Source: Streptomyces sp. TBY4 (GTDB taxonomy: Bacteria; Actinomycetota; Actinomycetes; Streptomycetales; Streptomycetaceae). From it: 64,000 bases of DNA. This document shows positions 25,386 through 34,267 of the stretch, in pieces. Location: NCBI RefSeq assembly GCF_024213195.1, contig NZ_JANAVF010000025.1, positions 50,112 to 114,111 on the forward strand, given 5' to 3'. The notes under the pieces were generated by a model that saw nothing but the letters and a program-made list of their open reading frames with translations, did not search any database and was not told where the DNA came from. How positions within the stretch are numbered: position 1 is the stretch's first letter; every line of letters starts with the position of its first letter. Made by a program: the position numbers and the translations under genes.

Positions 25386-25575
25386 CTCACTCCTCCATGG
25401 CCACCGTGCGCGGCCTTGGAATCAAGAGTAATGCGGACGCAAAGAAATCGCCCTACTGCTGGAGGAGGATCTTTCCCCGCGGGTACGCGCCCGCGCGCGG
25501 GGCCGGCGGGGGTACTCGTGGTGCCCCCGCCGTCCACGTGTTCCGGCCTGAAACGGAACGTCCTCAACATCATCG

Positions 25576-25657
25576 TGCCCGAAGCCGGACTTGAACCGGC
25601 ACGACCCGAGGGTCAGCGAGGTTTAAGCTCGCCGTGTCTGCATTCCACCATCCGGGC
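25576..25657 (-). tRNA. bldA: tRNA-Leu (anticodon UAA), bldA
   Basis: 82-nt class II tRNA on the minus strand, no encoded CCA. Acceptor stem GCCCGGA/TTCGGGC (25651-25657 with 25577-25583) with discriminator A. D stem GTG/CAC, anticodon stem GCGAG/CTCGC enclosing loop CTTAAAC (anticodon TAA), long variable arm GACC-CTC-GGGTC, T stem GCCGG/CCGGC with TTCAAGT. A UAA leucine tRNA reads UUA, the rarest codon in Streptomyces, and is the product of bldA. Loss of bldA blocks aerial growth and many antibiotics in known species. An 8-bp inverted repeat lies just upstream of its 5' end. Confidence 0.97.
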
Positions 25658-25660
25658 AGG

Positions 25661-25699
25661 GCGTAGCGGCCCCTGTAGGAAAAGCCTTGAACGCTACGC
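25661..25699 (-). promoter_or_regulatory. Inverted repeat in bldA leader
   Basis: GCGTAGCG (25661-25668) and CGCTACGC (25692-25699) are exact reverse complements separated by 23 bp. In the transcript they would fold a hairpin beginning 3 nt before the mature tRNA 5' end. It may affect RNase P processing or transcription; this is inference. Confidence 0.5.
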
Positions 25700-26205
25700 C
25701 GAGCCTATCCGCAACACTTGTGCCCTCACCTGGGCGTCTCGCCGATGTTGTCTGATTTTATTGGCGATTGATGACTCGTCAGGGGACAGAAGGCGCGGTC
25801 GGCACGTTCCGGGCGTCGATCATGGCCACCACGGGATTGACGGGATTTCGACGGCCCGCGCCACCCCGCCCGCCACCCCGTGCGCCACCCCCTCCGACCG
25901 GCCCCGCTCCGGGTTCCGCATCGGGCTCCGTTTCCCGGTCGGCTTCTTGATCATCTCCCTGGTCCCACGCCGGTCCCGCCGCCGGTCCCGGCGCCGCCGC
26001 CGGGCGGCCTCCCCCGCACTTCCGCCGGACCCCACGAGCGCCCCTGTCATACCAGAGGAGGAGGCGCGTCCCTCCGCGGTCAGACTCCGGTGGCCCGGAG
26101 AACGGGCATCACGGCTGATCCGGAGCCGGACGGGCGCCGCGAGGATGGAGGAGTCCCGCCAACCGCGGACCGTGAGCCCGGTCCGCCCCCCGAGGAGCCG
26201 CCCCC
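25700..26205. other. Gap between bldA and ABC exporter
   Basis: About 500 bp with both outward promoters expected (bldA to the left, ABC exporter to the right). 25715-25800 is relatively AT-rich (TGTCTGATTTTATTGGCG), probably the bldA promoter region. 25860-26060 is very proline-codon-like GC repeats without a ribosome site. GAGGAG at 26189-26194 serves the ABC ATPase start. No convincing small gene. Confidence 0.4.
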
Positions 26206-26979
26206 GTGACCACCATGAACTACGCCCCGCACACCGCCCAGGCCGTCGCCGCACGCGCTACCGGCCTCTCCAAGGTGTACGGCCAGGGCGAGACCCAGGT
26301 GGTCGCTCTGGACAACGTCTCCGTCGACTTCGCGCAGGGGCAGTTCACCGCGATCATGGGCCCCTCGGGCTCCGGCAAGTCCACGCTGATGCACTGCGTC
26401 GCCGGCCTGGACACCTTCTCCGCCGGATCCGTCCGCATCGGCGAGACCGAGCTGTCCACCCTGAAGGACAAGCAGCTCACGCAGCTGCGCCGGGACAAGA
26501 TCGGCTTCATCTTCCAGGCCTTCAACCTGCTGCCGACCCTGACGGCCCTGGAGAACATCACGCTCCCCATGGACATCGCCGGCCGCAAGCCCGACCAGCA
26601 GTGGCTCGACGCGGTGATCAGCATGGTCGGCCTCTCCGAGCGCCTCTCCCACCGCCCCACCCAGCTCTCCGGCGGCCAGCAGCAGCGCGTGGCGGTCGCC
26701 CGCGCCCTGGCCTCCCGCCCCGAGATCATCTTCGGTGACGAGCCCACCGGAAACCTCGACTCGCGCTCCGGCGCCGAGGTCCTCGGCTTCCTGCGCAACT
26801 CCGTGCGCGAGCTCGGCCAGACCGTCGTCATGGTCACCCACGACCCGGTCGCCGCCTCCTACGCGGACCGCGTCATCTTCCTCGCCGACGGCCGCATCGT
26901 CGACGAGATGATCCAGCCCACCGCGGACGGCGTGCTCGACCGCATGAAGGCCTTCGACGCCAAGGGCCGCACCAGCTGA
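26206..26979 (+). CDS. ABC transporter ATP-binding protein (MacB/LolD type)
   Basis: 257 aa, GTG start with GAGGAG nine bases upstream. Walker A GPSGSGKST, Q-loop FQAFNLLPTLTALEN, signature LSGGQQQRVAVARALA, Walker B IIFGDEPTGNLDSRSG and switch His in VMVTHDPV. The insert and length match the MacB/LolD/FtsE class that drives mechanotransmission-type permeases. It works with the permease 54 bp downstream. It is very similar over its whole length to the ATPase at 60088-60876, down to the C-terminal KAFDAKGRTS / KDFDARGRTS. Confidence 0.95.
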   Translation: MTTMNYAPHTAQAVAARATGLSKVYGQGETQVVALDNVSVDFAQGQFTAIMGPSGSGKSTLMHCVAGLDTFSAGSVRIGETELSTLKDKQLTQLRRDKIGFIFQAFNLLPTLTALENITLPMDIAGRKPDQQWLDAVISMVGLSERLSHRPTQLSGGQQQRVAVARALASRPEIIFGDEPTGNLDSRSGAEVLGFLRNSVRELGQTVVMVTHDPVAASYADRVIFLADGRIVDEMIQPTADGVLDRMKAFDAKGRTS

Positions 26980-27033
26980 GGGACGCCCCTCGACCCCGTC
27001 CCCGCTGACCCCACAGACCTGGATTCCTCCACC

Positions 27034-29586
27034 ATGTTCCGTACCGCCCTGCGCAACGTGCTCGCGCACAAGGCCCGGCTGCTGATGACGGTGCTCGCCG
27101 TCGTCCTCGGCGTCGCCTTCGTCTCCGGCACGCTCGTCTTCACCGACACCGTCGGCAAGGCGATGTCGAACCAGTCCGCCAAGAGCTTCGACGGCGTCGC
27201 CGTCTCCGTCACCTCCTACGGCGCCCCCCGCAACGAGGAGGGCGTCAAGGAGGGCGAGCCGGGGATCAGCCAGCAGACCCTCGACAAGGTCAAGGCCCTG
27301 AGCGGCGTCGAGGCCGCCTCCGGCCGCGTCCACGGCTTCGCCGCCGTCGGCGACCAGGACGGCAAGCTGATCGGCACCGGCTGGGCCAACACCGGCGCCA
27401 ACTTCGTCCCCCTCAAGGACGGCAAGGACCCCCGCTACACCTTCACCGAGGGCAACGGACCGGCCAAGGCCGACCAGATCGCCCTCGACAAGGAGACGGC
27501 CAAGCGCGGCAAGTACAAGGTGGGCGACAAGGTCCGGGTGGCCGACAACGGCCCGGCCAAGGAGTACACCCTCACCGGCGTCTTCACCACCGAGGACGGC
27601 GCGGTCAACGCGGGCGGCTCGCTCGTCCTGTTCGACACCCCGACCGCCCAGCAGCTCTACCTGGAGCCGGGCTACTACGACGAGCTCGCGGTCAGCGCCA
27701 AGGCCGGCGCCTCCGCCGACCAGCTCCTCTCCGAGATCAAGCCGATCGTCGGCAAGGACGCCAAGGCCCAGACCGGCGCGCAGCTCGCCGCGCAGCAGGC
27801 CAAGGACATCGAAGCCGGCATGAACAGCATGAACCAGATGCTGCTGACCTTCGCCCTGATCTCGCTCTTCGTCGGCGTCTTCCTGATCTACAACACCTTC
27901 ACCATGCTGGTCGCCCAGCGCACGAAGGAACTGGCCCTGCTGCGCGCCGTCGGCGCCAACCGCGGCCAGGTCAAGCGCTCGGTCCTGGCCGAGGCCATGG
28001 TCGTCGGCGTGATCTCCTCCGCCATCGGCCTGATCGCCGGCGTCGGGCTCGCCATCGGCATGCGCTCCGCGATGAACGCCTTCGACGTCAAGATCCCGGC
28101 CGGCCCGCTGGTCGTCGCCCCCGTCACCATCGCCGCCGCGATCGTCATCGGCATCGTCGTCACGATGCTCGCCGCCTGGCTGCCCGCGCGCCGCACCGCC
28201 AAGATCTCCCCGGTCGCCGCCATGGGCAGCGCCCACCTGCCGGCCTCCGCCAAGTCCCTGGTGCTGCGCAACAGCATCGGCGGCGCCGTCACCCTGCTCG
28301 GTCTGCTGGGCATCCTCGGCGGTGCGATGAGCGGGAAGGACGGCAAGATGCTCATCGGCGCAGGCGCCTTCCTGACCATGATCGGCATCATCATCCTGCT
28401 GCCGGCCCTCTCCCGCCCGGTCATCGCGGCGGTCCGCCCGCTGCTGGAGAAGGTCTTCGGCGTCGCCGGCAAGCTGGCCGCGCAGAACGCGGTGCGCAAC
28501 CCGCGCCGCACCGCCGTCACCGCCGCCTCGCTGGCCATCGGCCTGACCCTGGTCACCGCCCTGTCGGTGCTCGGCATCACGATGGGCAAGGCCATCGACA
28601 AGATGACCACGGACAACCTCAAGGCCGACTACAAGGTCTCCATGGGCGAGACCTTCGGCAGCCTGGACCCCTCCGTGATCCCGGCCCTGGAGAAGGCCCC
28701 CGGCGTCAAGGCGGTCTCCCCGCAGCAGGCCGGTGACTTCAAGGTCGGCGACGGCGACACCTACCGCTCGGTCTCCGGGGTCAACCCGGCGACCATCGGC
28801 CAGCTCCTCAACTTCGACGTGGTCAGCGGCCGGCTGACCAGCCTCGCCAACGGCGAGGTGGCCGTCTCGGAGAAGACCGCGAAGTCGGACGGCCTATCGG
28901 TCGGCTCCCCCCTGAAGGTCACCTTCCCGGACAAGAAGCAGGAGAACCTGAAGGTCGGCGCGGTCTACAAGGACATGGAGGGCATGCTCTCCCCCTACGT
29001 GATCGACTCCCGGATCCTCGACCGGCACGAGGAGAAGCCGTACCTGCGCGAGGTCCTCGTCAAGATGGACGGCGGCCCCTCGGCCAAGGGCGAGCAGGCC
29101 CTGGTCGACGCCCTCGGCAAGAACCCGGCGATCACCTTCGCCACCCAGCAGGACATCCGCAACGAGATGGGCGGCATGATCAACACCGCCCTGAACATCA
29201 TGTACGGCCTGCTGGCCATGGCCCTGATCATCTCGGTGCTCGGCGTCGTCAACACCCTGGCGATGTCCGTCTACGAGCGGACCCAGGAGATCGGCATGCT
29301 GCGGGCCATCGGCCTGGACCGCGGCCGGGTCAAGAACATGATCCGCCTGGAGGCCATCGTGATCTCGCTCTTCGGCGCGGTGATCGGCGTGGCCCTCGGC
29401 ACCTTCATCGCCTGGGCCGTCGGCGAGACCATCAAGGGCTCGATCCCGAACTACGCCCTGGTGATCCCCTTCGACCGGATCGCGATCTTCATGCTGCTGG
29501 CCGGCATCGTCGGCGCCCTGGCGGCCATGTGGCCCGCCCGCAGCGCGGCCCGGCTGAACATGCTGACCGCGATCAAGACGGAGTAG
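27034..29586 (+). CDS. ABC transporter permease (FtsX/MacB-like, duplicated)
   Basis: 850 aa. N-terminal membrane helix (HKARLLMTVLAVVLGVAFVSGTLVF), an extracytoplasmic domain of ~230 residues, three helices of a first FtsX core (~270-400), linker helices, a second extracytoplasmic domain (~500-700) and a second FtsX core (~720-850) ending PARSAARLNMLTAIKTE. Two MacB-PCD/FtsX modules in one chain is the usual actinobacterial form. With the ATPase upstream it probably extrudes or presents an envelope substrate or peptide; the substrate is unknown. Operon of two, closed by a strong terminator. Confidence 0.93.
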   Translation: MFRTALRNVLAHKARLLMTVLAVVLGVAFVSGTLVFTDTVGKAMSNQSAKSFDGVAVSVTSYGAPRNEEGVKEGEPGISQQTLDKVKALSGVEAASGRVHGFAAVGDQDGKLIGTGWANTGANFVPLKDGKDPRYTFTEGNGPAKADQIALDKETAKRGKYKVGDKVRVADNGPAKEYTLTGVFTTEDGAVNAGGSLVLFDTPTAQQLYLEPGYYDELAVSAKAGASADQLLSEIKPIVGKDAKAQTGAQLAAQQAKDIEAGMNSMNQMLLTFALISLFVGVFLIYNTFTMLVAQRTKELALLRAVGANRGQVKRSVLAEAMVVGVISSAIGLIAGVGLAIGMRSAMNAFDVKIPAGPLVVAPVTIAAAIVIGIVVTMLAAWLPARRTAKISPVAAMGSAHLPASAKSLVLRNSIGGAVTLLGLLGILGGAMSGKDGKMLIGAGAFLTMIGIIILLPALSRPVIAAVRPLLEKVFGVAGKLAAQNAVRNPRRTAVTAASLAIGLTLVTALSVLGITMGKAIDKMTTDNLKADYKVSMGETFGSLDPSVIPALEKAPGVKAVSPQQAGDFKVGDGDTYRSVSGVNPATIGQLLNFDVVSGRLTSLANGEVAVSEKTAKSDGLSVGSPLKVTFPDKKQENLKVGAVYKDMEGMLSPYVIDSRILDRHEEKPYLREVLVKMDGGPSAKGEQALVDALGKNPAITFATQQDIRNEMGGMINTALNIMYGLLAMALIISVLGVVNTLAMSVYERTQEIGMLRAIGLDRGRVKNMIRLEAIVISLFGAVIGVALGTFIAWAVGETIKGSIPNYALVIPFDRIAIFMLLAGIVGALAAMWPARSAARLNMLTAIKTE

Positions 29587-29598
29587 CCGTACGCAGGT

Positions 29599-29634
29599 GA
29601 AGGGCCCCGCGACCTCCCGGTCGCGGGGCCCTTC
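29599..29634. terminator. Bidirectional hairpin terminator
   Basis: 15-bp perfect stem (29599-29613 with 29620-29634) and CTCCCG loop between the convergent ABC permease and cyclopropane synthase genes. Confidence 0.9.
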
Positions 29635-29651
29635 GCCGTTCCTGCGCCGTC

Positions 29652-31004
29652 CTACGCCGGCCACTCCCGGGCGCGCAGCGGCATCCCCGAGGCGGACCGG
29701 GTCCCGGTCCGCACCGCGAGCACCTGGTTGACCCCGAGCCGGTTGTGCTCGAAGGCGAGCGCCGAGGCGGCCATGTACAGCTGCCAGACCCGGGCCCGCC
29801 CGGGCGAGGTCAGCCGTACCGCCTCCTCCCAGTGGTCCCCCAGCCGGGCCACCCAGGCCCGCAGGGTGAGCGCGTAGTGCTCGCGCAGCGCCTCCACGTC
29901 GCGGACCTCGAAGCCGGCCCGCTCCAGCTCGCCGACGGTGGTGCCCAGCGGGGAGAGCTCGCCGTCGGGGAAGACGTAGGCGTCTATGAAGGCGTCGATC
30001 CGGTAGGCCTCCTCGTCCGGCTCGGGGCGCCGCGCGATCTGGTGGTTCAGCAGCCTCCCGCCCGGGCGCAGCAGTCCGTACAGGCTCCGGGCGTACGTGC
30101 GGTAGCGCGCGGCGCCGACGTGTTCGGCCATCCCGATGGAGGAGACGGCGTCGTACGGGCCGTCCGCGACGTCCCGGTAGTCCTGGACCCGGATCTCGAC
30201 GAGGTCGGCCAGGCCCTCCTCCGCGATCCGCTTGCGGGCGTAGGCGGCCTGTTCCCGCGAGAGGGTGATCCCGGTGACCCTGGCCCCGTACTCCCGGGCC
30301 GCATGCAGGGCCATCGAGCCCCAGCCGCAGCCGACGTCCAGGAGCCGGTCCCCGGGGCCCAGGGCGAGCTTGCGGCAGACCAGGTCCAGCTTGTCCCGCT
30401 GGGCGTCCTCCAGGCTGCCGCCGGGGCTCCAGTAGGCGCAGGAGTACACCATCGACGGGCCGAGCACCCGCTCGTAGAAGGTGTTGCCGACGTCGTAGTG
30501 GTGGCTGATGGCCCGCCGGTCGCTGGCCTTGGTGTGCCGGGGCCGCCCGGACGGCCCGGACTGCCGGGAGCCGCCGCGGCGGGCGGCCTCCTCGGGCGGC
30601 GGGGCCGGCCTGGTCCACGGCCGCGCCAGGCCCGCGAGGCTCCGTACGGCGGCCCGGGTGCGGGGATCGCGCAGCAGGGCGGCGGGCCCGGTGTCCCGCT
30701 CGGCCTTGTCCTTCTCCTGCGCCCCGGGCTCGCGGTCCCGCTCCCAGAGCAGCCCGCCGACCCGGTCCAGCAGCTCGAACAGGTCCCCGTCGACGGTGAG
30801 GTCACCGGCCACCCAGGCGCGGGCCAGGCCGAGCTCGCCCGGCTTCCACAGGATCCGGCGCAGGGCCCGCCGGTTGTTCAGGACCAGGACGGGACCGCCG
30901 GGCGGGCCGGCCTCGCTGCCGTCCCAGGCCCGGATCCGGACCGGGAGCGGGGCTCCCAGCAGGGTTTCGGCCGAAGCGGCCAGCCGCGGCGCGGCGTCGT
31001 TCAT
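29652..31004 (-). CDS. cfa: Cyclopropane-fatty-acyl-phospholipid synthase
   Basis: 450 aa from ATG at 31004 (GGAGG upstream). SAM-dependent methyltransferase that bridges the double bond of membrane-lipid acyl chains. N-terminal ~150 residues form the lipid-binding part. SAM motif LLDVGCGWGSMALHAA, preceded by SHHYDVGNTFYERVLGPSMVYSCAY (typical CFA), then SIGMAEHVG and the C-terminal EVRDVEALREHYALTLRAW. An insert of ~60 residues near 100-170 is Arg/Pro/Gly-rich. It acts at the cytoplasmic face of the membrane. It lies downstream of ndh on the same strand, separated by a terminator hairpin. Confidence 0.95.
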   Translation of the reverse strand: MNDAAPRLAASAETLLGAPLPVRIRAWDGSEAGPPGGPVLVLNNRRALRRILWKPGELGLARAWVAGDLTVDGDLFELLDRVGGLLWERDREPGAQEKDKAERDTGPAALLRDPRTRAAVRSLAGLARPWTRPAPPPEEAARRGGSRQSGPSGRPRHTKASDRRAISHHYDVGNTFYERVLGPSMVYSCAYWSPGGSLEDAQRDKLDLVCRKLALGPGDRLLDVGCGWGSMALHAAREYGARVTGITLSREQAAYARKRIAEEGLADLVEIRVQDYRDVADGPYDAVSSIGMAEHVGAARYRTYARSLYGLLRPGGRLLNHQIARRPEPDEEAYRIDAFIDAYVFPDGELSPLGTTVGELERAGFEVRDVEALREHYALTLRAWVARLGDHWEEAVRLTSPGRARVWQLYMAASALAFEHNRLGVNQVLAVRTGTRSASGMPLRAREWPA

Positions 31005-31102
31005 GCGGGACCCTCCAACAAGCGCCGACAAGATCGGACCACCTCGGACTCGGACAAGTTCCGACCGCACGGCATACCCGGATCCGGCCCCGAATATGCC
31101 GA

Positions 31103-31138
31103 AGGGGCCGCCCGCACCACGGATGGCGGGCGGCCCCT
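31103..31138 (-). terminator. Terminator after NADH dehydrogenase gene
   Basis: 13-bp perfect stem (31103-31115 with 31126-31138), 10-base loop, ~104 bp downstream of the ndh stop on the minus strand. Between it and the stop (31145-31220) is a run of imperfect TACTGGTC/TACGGGTCCTGC repeats with no ORF. Confidence 0.75.
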
Positions 31139-31241
31139 CGGGGCCGTACTGGTCGTACGCCTCGTGCCGGTCGCACGCGTCGTACTGGTCCTGCTGGGTC
31201 CTACGGGTCCTGCACTCCTACGGTCCTGCGGCCCCGAGGGG

Positions 31242-32627
31242 TCAGGAGGCCTTGGCCTTCTCGGCCGGGGCCGAGACGGCGGCCGGAGCCGGCGCCGGCT
31301 TGGCGGCCTCGTAGAACTCCTCGCGGGGGGTCTCCAGGGCACCGAGGGAGACGACCTCGCGCTTGAGGAACATGCCGAGGGTCCAGTCGGCGAAGACGCG
31401 GATCTTGCGGTTCCAGGTCGGCATGGCCATGCCGTGGTAGCCACGGTGCATGTACCAGGCGAGCCGGCCCTTGAGCTTGATCTTCATCTTGCCCATGACG
31501 ATCATCGCCACGCCCTTGTGGAGGCCGAGGCCCGCCACCGCGCCCTTGTTGGAGTGCGCGTACTCCTTCTGCGGGAAGCCGCGCATCCCGGAGATGACGT
31601 TGTCGCCGAGGACCTTGGCCTGGCGCAGCGCGTGCTGGGCGTTCGGCGGGCACCAGGCATTCTCCACGCCGGCCTTGCGGGCGGCGAGGTCCGGCACCTG
31701 GGCGTTGTCGCCGGCGGTCCAGATGTAGTCCGTGCCCTTGACCTGGAGGGTCGGCTCGGCGTCCACGTGGCCGCGGGGGCCGAGCGGCAGGCCGTAGCGG
31801 GCCAGCACCGGGTTGGGCTTGACGCCGGCGGTCCACACGAGGGTGTTGGAGTCGACCTCGAGGCCGTTCTTCAGCACCACGTGGCCGTCCACGCAGGAGT
31901 CCATGGAGGTGTTCAGGTAGATCTCGATGCCGCGCGACTCGAGGTGCTCCTTGCCCCAGGTGCCGAGCTTGGGCCCGACCTCGGGAAGGATCTTGTCGGC
32001 CGCGTCGACCAGGATGAAGCGCATGTCCTCGCGCTTGATGCTGGTGTAGTACTTCGCGGCGTCGCGGGCCATGTCCTCGACCTCGCCGATCGTCTCGGCG
32101 CCGGCGAAACCGCCGCCGACGAAGACGAAGGTGAGGGCCTTGCGGCGGACGTCCTCGTCCGTCGTGGACTCGGCCTTGTCGAGCTGCTCGAGTACGTGGT
32201 TGCGCAGGCCGATGCCCTCTTCCACGCCCTTCATGCCGATGCCCTGTTCGGCGAGGCCGGGGATCGGGAAGGTGCGGGAGATGGCGCCGAGCGCGATCAC
32301 CAGGTAGTCGAAGGGCAGCTCGTACGCCTCGCCGACCAGCGGCGTGACGACGGCGACCTTGCGGTCCTGGTCGATGTTCGTGACCCGGCCGGTGAGGACC
32401 TCAGCCTTCGGAAGCACGCGTCGCAGAGGTACGACGACGTGCCGAGGCGAGATGCTGCCTGCGGCCACTTCGGGGAGGAAGGGCTGGTAGGTCATGTACG
32501 AGCGCGGGTCGACGACCGTGACGGTCGCCTCGCCGTAACGCATCTTCTTCATGATGCGCTTGGCTGCGTACAGGCCTACGTACCCACCTCCTACAACGAG
32601 GATCCTGGGACGCTCCGTGGTGCTCAT
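31242..32627 (-). CDS. ndh: Type II NADH:quinone dehydrogenase
   Basis: 461 aa from ATG at 32627; a GTG 18 bases upstream is possible. Single-subunit flavoprotein passing electrons from NADH to quinone without proton pumping, on the inner face of the membrane. FAD motif ILVVGGGYVGLYAAK at the N-terminus, second dinucleotide motif TFVFVGGGFAGAETIGEV with Glu, and FAD-tail motif IWTAGDNAQVPD. The C-terminal ~100 residues (GRLAWYMHRGYHGMAMPTW) form the membrane-associating end. A Rex-like operator 34-51 bp upstream of the start suggests control by the NADH/NAD+ ratio. Confidence 0.94.
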   Translation of the reverse strand: MSTTERPRILVVGGGYVGLYAAKRIMKKMRYGEATVTVVDPRSYMTYQPFLPEVAAGSISPRHVVVPLRRVLPKAEVLTGRVTNIDQDRKVAVVTPLVGEAYELPFDYLVIALGAISRTFPIPGLAEQGIGMKGVEEGIGLRNHVLEQLDKAESTTDEDVRRKALTFVFVGGGFAGAETIGEVEDMARDAAKYYTSIKREDMRFILVDAADKILPEVGPKLGTWGKEHLESRGIEIYLNTSMDSCVDGHVVLKNGLEVDSNTLVWTAGVKPNPVLARYGLPLGPRGHVDAEPTLQVKGTDYIWTAGDNAQVPDLAARKAGVENAWCPPNAQHALRQAKVLGDNVISGMRGFPQKEYAHSNKGAVAGLGLHKGVAMIVMGKMKIKLKGRLAWYMHRGYHGMAMPTWNRKIRVFADWTLGMFLKREVVSLGALETPREEFYEAAKPAPAPAAVSAPAEKAKAS

Positions 32628-32660
32628 GGAACGAGTATCCAGCACCCTCAGGGGTGACGC

Positions 32661-32678
32661 TCGTGAGCCCCTTCACAA
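32661..32678. promoter_or_regulatory. Putative Rex operator
   Basis: TCGTGAG-CCCC-TTCACAA, 12 of 14 symmetric positions matching the Streptomyces Rex site TTGTGAA-N4-TTCACAA. It lies just upstream of ndh, a respiratory gene expected to be controlled by this redox repressor. Confidence 0.65.
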
Positions 32679-32715
32679 GGACCTGAGGGCCCTCTGCTAC
32701 ACTCCGCCGCCCACG

Positions 32716-32727
32716 TGACCGAGGTCA
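32716..32727. promoter_or_regulatory. Short palindrome in ndh/MerR divergent region
   Basis: TGACC-GA-GGTCA, a compact perfect inverted repeat. The rest of the 465-bp gap (32628-33092) must hold the promoters for both divergent genes. Several short reading frames there lack ribosome sites and I do not call them. Confidence 0.35.
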
Positions 32728-33092
32728 TGGCGCGAAGCGGGAACCAGGGTGTAACGGGAGTCGTTGAACACCAGTCCTGAACTGGCCTCCAGGCCCACAA
32801 CCGGAGTAGACCACCGGCTTCGTGGATACCTACCGCCAGACCCTCGCGGCGTCCGCCGATCGCACGAACACGAGCAAAAAGAAGGCCCGGGCGGCCCTGG
32901 ACTCGCCCAAAAGGCTCCTCCGGAGCCCTCACAGGCACCTTTTCCTTGTGAAGAACTTCACGAACTTCATGTGGACGACGGGACCTAAGACCCCCGAACG
33001 ACCCTCCTGGACCCCTGTCGGCCCCTGCTGTCGCCCCCGCTGTTGACCCTCGACCTGGTCGAGGGCCCAGGGTTCGGGGCGTGGAGAACGAG

Positions 33093-34193
33093 ATGCGCAG
33101 TATCGGCGAGACCGCCCGCGACAGCGGCCTGAGCGTGAGTGCCCTGCGGTTCTACGACGGGGCCGGCGTGCTGGTCCCCGTCCTGGTCGACCCGGCGAGC
33201 GGGTACCGCTGGTACGGGCCCGAGCAGGTCGGGGAGGCCCGGCTGCTGGCCCGGCTCCGGCGGGCCGGCATGCCCCTGGCGGACATCCGGCTCGTACTGG
33301 CCGGCTGGGCCGGCACGGACACCGAGCTGGTCCGCGGCCTGCTCCGGGCACACCTGCACCGGCTCGAACAGGACTTCGCCGATGCCAGCAGCGAGCTCTC
33401 CGCGATCCGCGCCCTACTCGACCGCAGGGAGAACCCCATGATCACGTCCGTCGGCACCGCCGCCGCCCCCGCGCCCGCCCGGCTCACCCTCTCCGGGCCG
33501 GAGCTGGCCGCCGCCCTGGACGCCGTCCGGTTCGCCGTCGGCTCCGACCCCGAGCTGCCGGTGCTCGGCGGCATCCTCTTCGACATCGAGGGCGGGGCGG
33601 TGCGCGTGGTGGCCACCGACCGGTACCGGCTGGCCGTCGCCCGCGCCGCGGCCACCGGACACACCGGACCCCGCCTCCAGCTCCTCGTACCCGCCCCGCT
33701 CGCCGACGCGATGCGGGCCCTGCTGACCGACGACGCCCCCGTCCTGCTCACCGTGGACGGCGACCGCGTGGCCCTGGAGACGCGGACGGCGGACCGCCAG
33801 GCGGCCGGCCGCTGCCTGGACCACGAGTTCCCCGACTACCGCCGCCTCGTCACCCTTCCCGCGGGGCGCCGCGCCCTCGTCGACGTACCGGCCTTCCGCG
33901 AGGCCCTGGAAACCGGCCCGGTCCGCCCGGCCGAGCGCGAGCAGGACGGTGCGACCGGCGAGGTCAGCGTGGTCAAGGTGACCGGGGGAGGTGCGGTGTC
34001 CGTCTGCGACGAGGGGGACGACGACCCGGCCGCCGTCGGCCTGAACCGCGCGTTCCTGCTGGACGCCCTCGCCGCCGGGGACCGTGACCGGCTGATCCTG
34101 GAACTCGGCGCCCCCAAGGCCCCCGCGGCGGTCCGCCGCCCCGACGACGAGGAGACCTTCTCGCTGCTGATGCCGGTCCGGCTGGACGGGTAG
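33093..34193 (+). CDS. MerR-family regulator fused to DNA polymerase III beta-clamp domains
   Basis: 366 aa from ATG at 33093 (GGAG eight bases upstream; a GTG at 33081 is in frame). Residues 1-110 are a MerR winged helix plus dimerisation helix: SIGETARDSGLSVSALRFYDGAG, GYRWYGPEQVGEARLLARLRRAGMPLADI. Residues ~125-366 match the second and third domains of DnaN: LDAVRFAVGSDPELPVLGGI, VVATDRYRLAVA, HEFPDYRRL, GLNRAFLLDAL and the C-terminal FSLLMPVRLDG. The clamp's first domain is absent, its place being taken by MerR. It may be a regulator whose sensing part is a clamp-like ring, perhaps responding to DNA or a ligand; this is inference. Confidence 0.88.
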   Translation: MRSIGETARDSGLSVSALRFYDGAGVLVPVLVDPASGYRWYGPEQVGEARLLARLRRAGMPLADIRLVLAGWAGTDTELVRGLLRAHLHRLEQDFADASSELSAIRALLDRRENPMITSVGTAAAPAPARLTLSGPELAAALDAVRFAVGSDPELPVLGGILFDIEGGAVRVVATDRYRLAVARAAATGHTGPRLQLLVPAPLADAMRALLTDDAPVLLTVDGDRVALETRTADRQAAGRCLDHEFPDYRRLVTLPAGRRALVDVPAFREALETGPVRPAEREQDGATGEVSVVKVTGGGAVSVCDEGDDDPAAVGLNRAFLLDALAAGDRDRLILELGAPKAPAAVRRPDDEETFSLLMPVRLDG

Positions 34194-34210
34194 GGGCCCG
34201 CGGACATGAC

Positions 34211-34245
34211 GGTGCCCCCGGCGGGATGGATCCGCCGGGGGCACC
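34211..34245. terminator. Bidirectional hairpin terminator
   Basis: 14-bp perfect stem (34211-34224 with 34232-34245), 7-base loop, between convergent MerR-clamp and ppx genes. Confidence 0.88.
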
Positions 34246-34267
34246 CGTCGTGCGTTCGCGCCGGCCG

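Noticed and set aside
32756..33046. Small plus-strand frames upstream of the MerR-clamp gene
   Set aside because: No ribosome sites, atypical composition, and overlapping one another in different frames.
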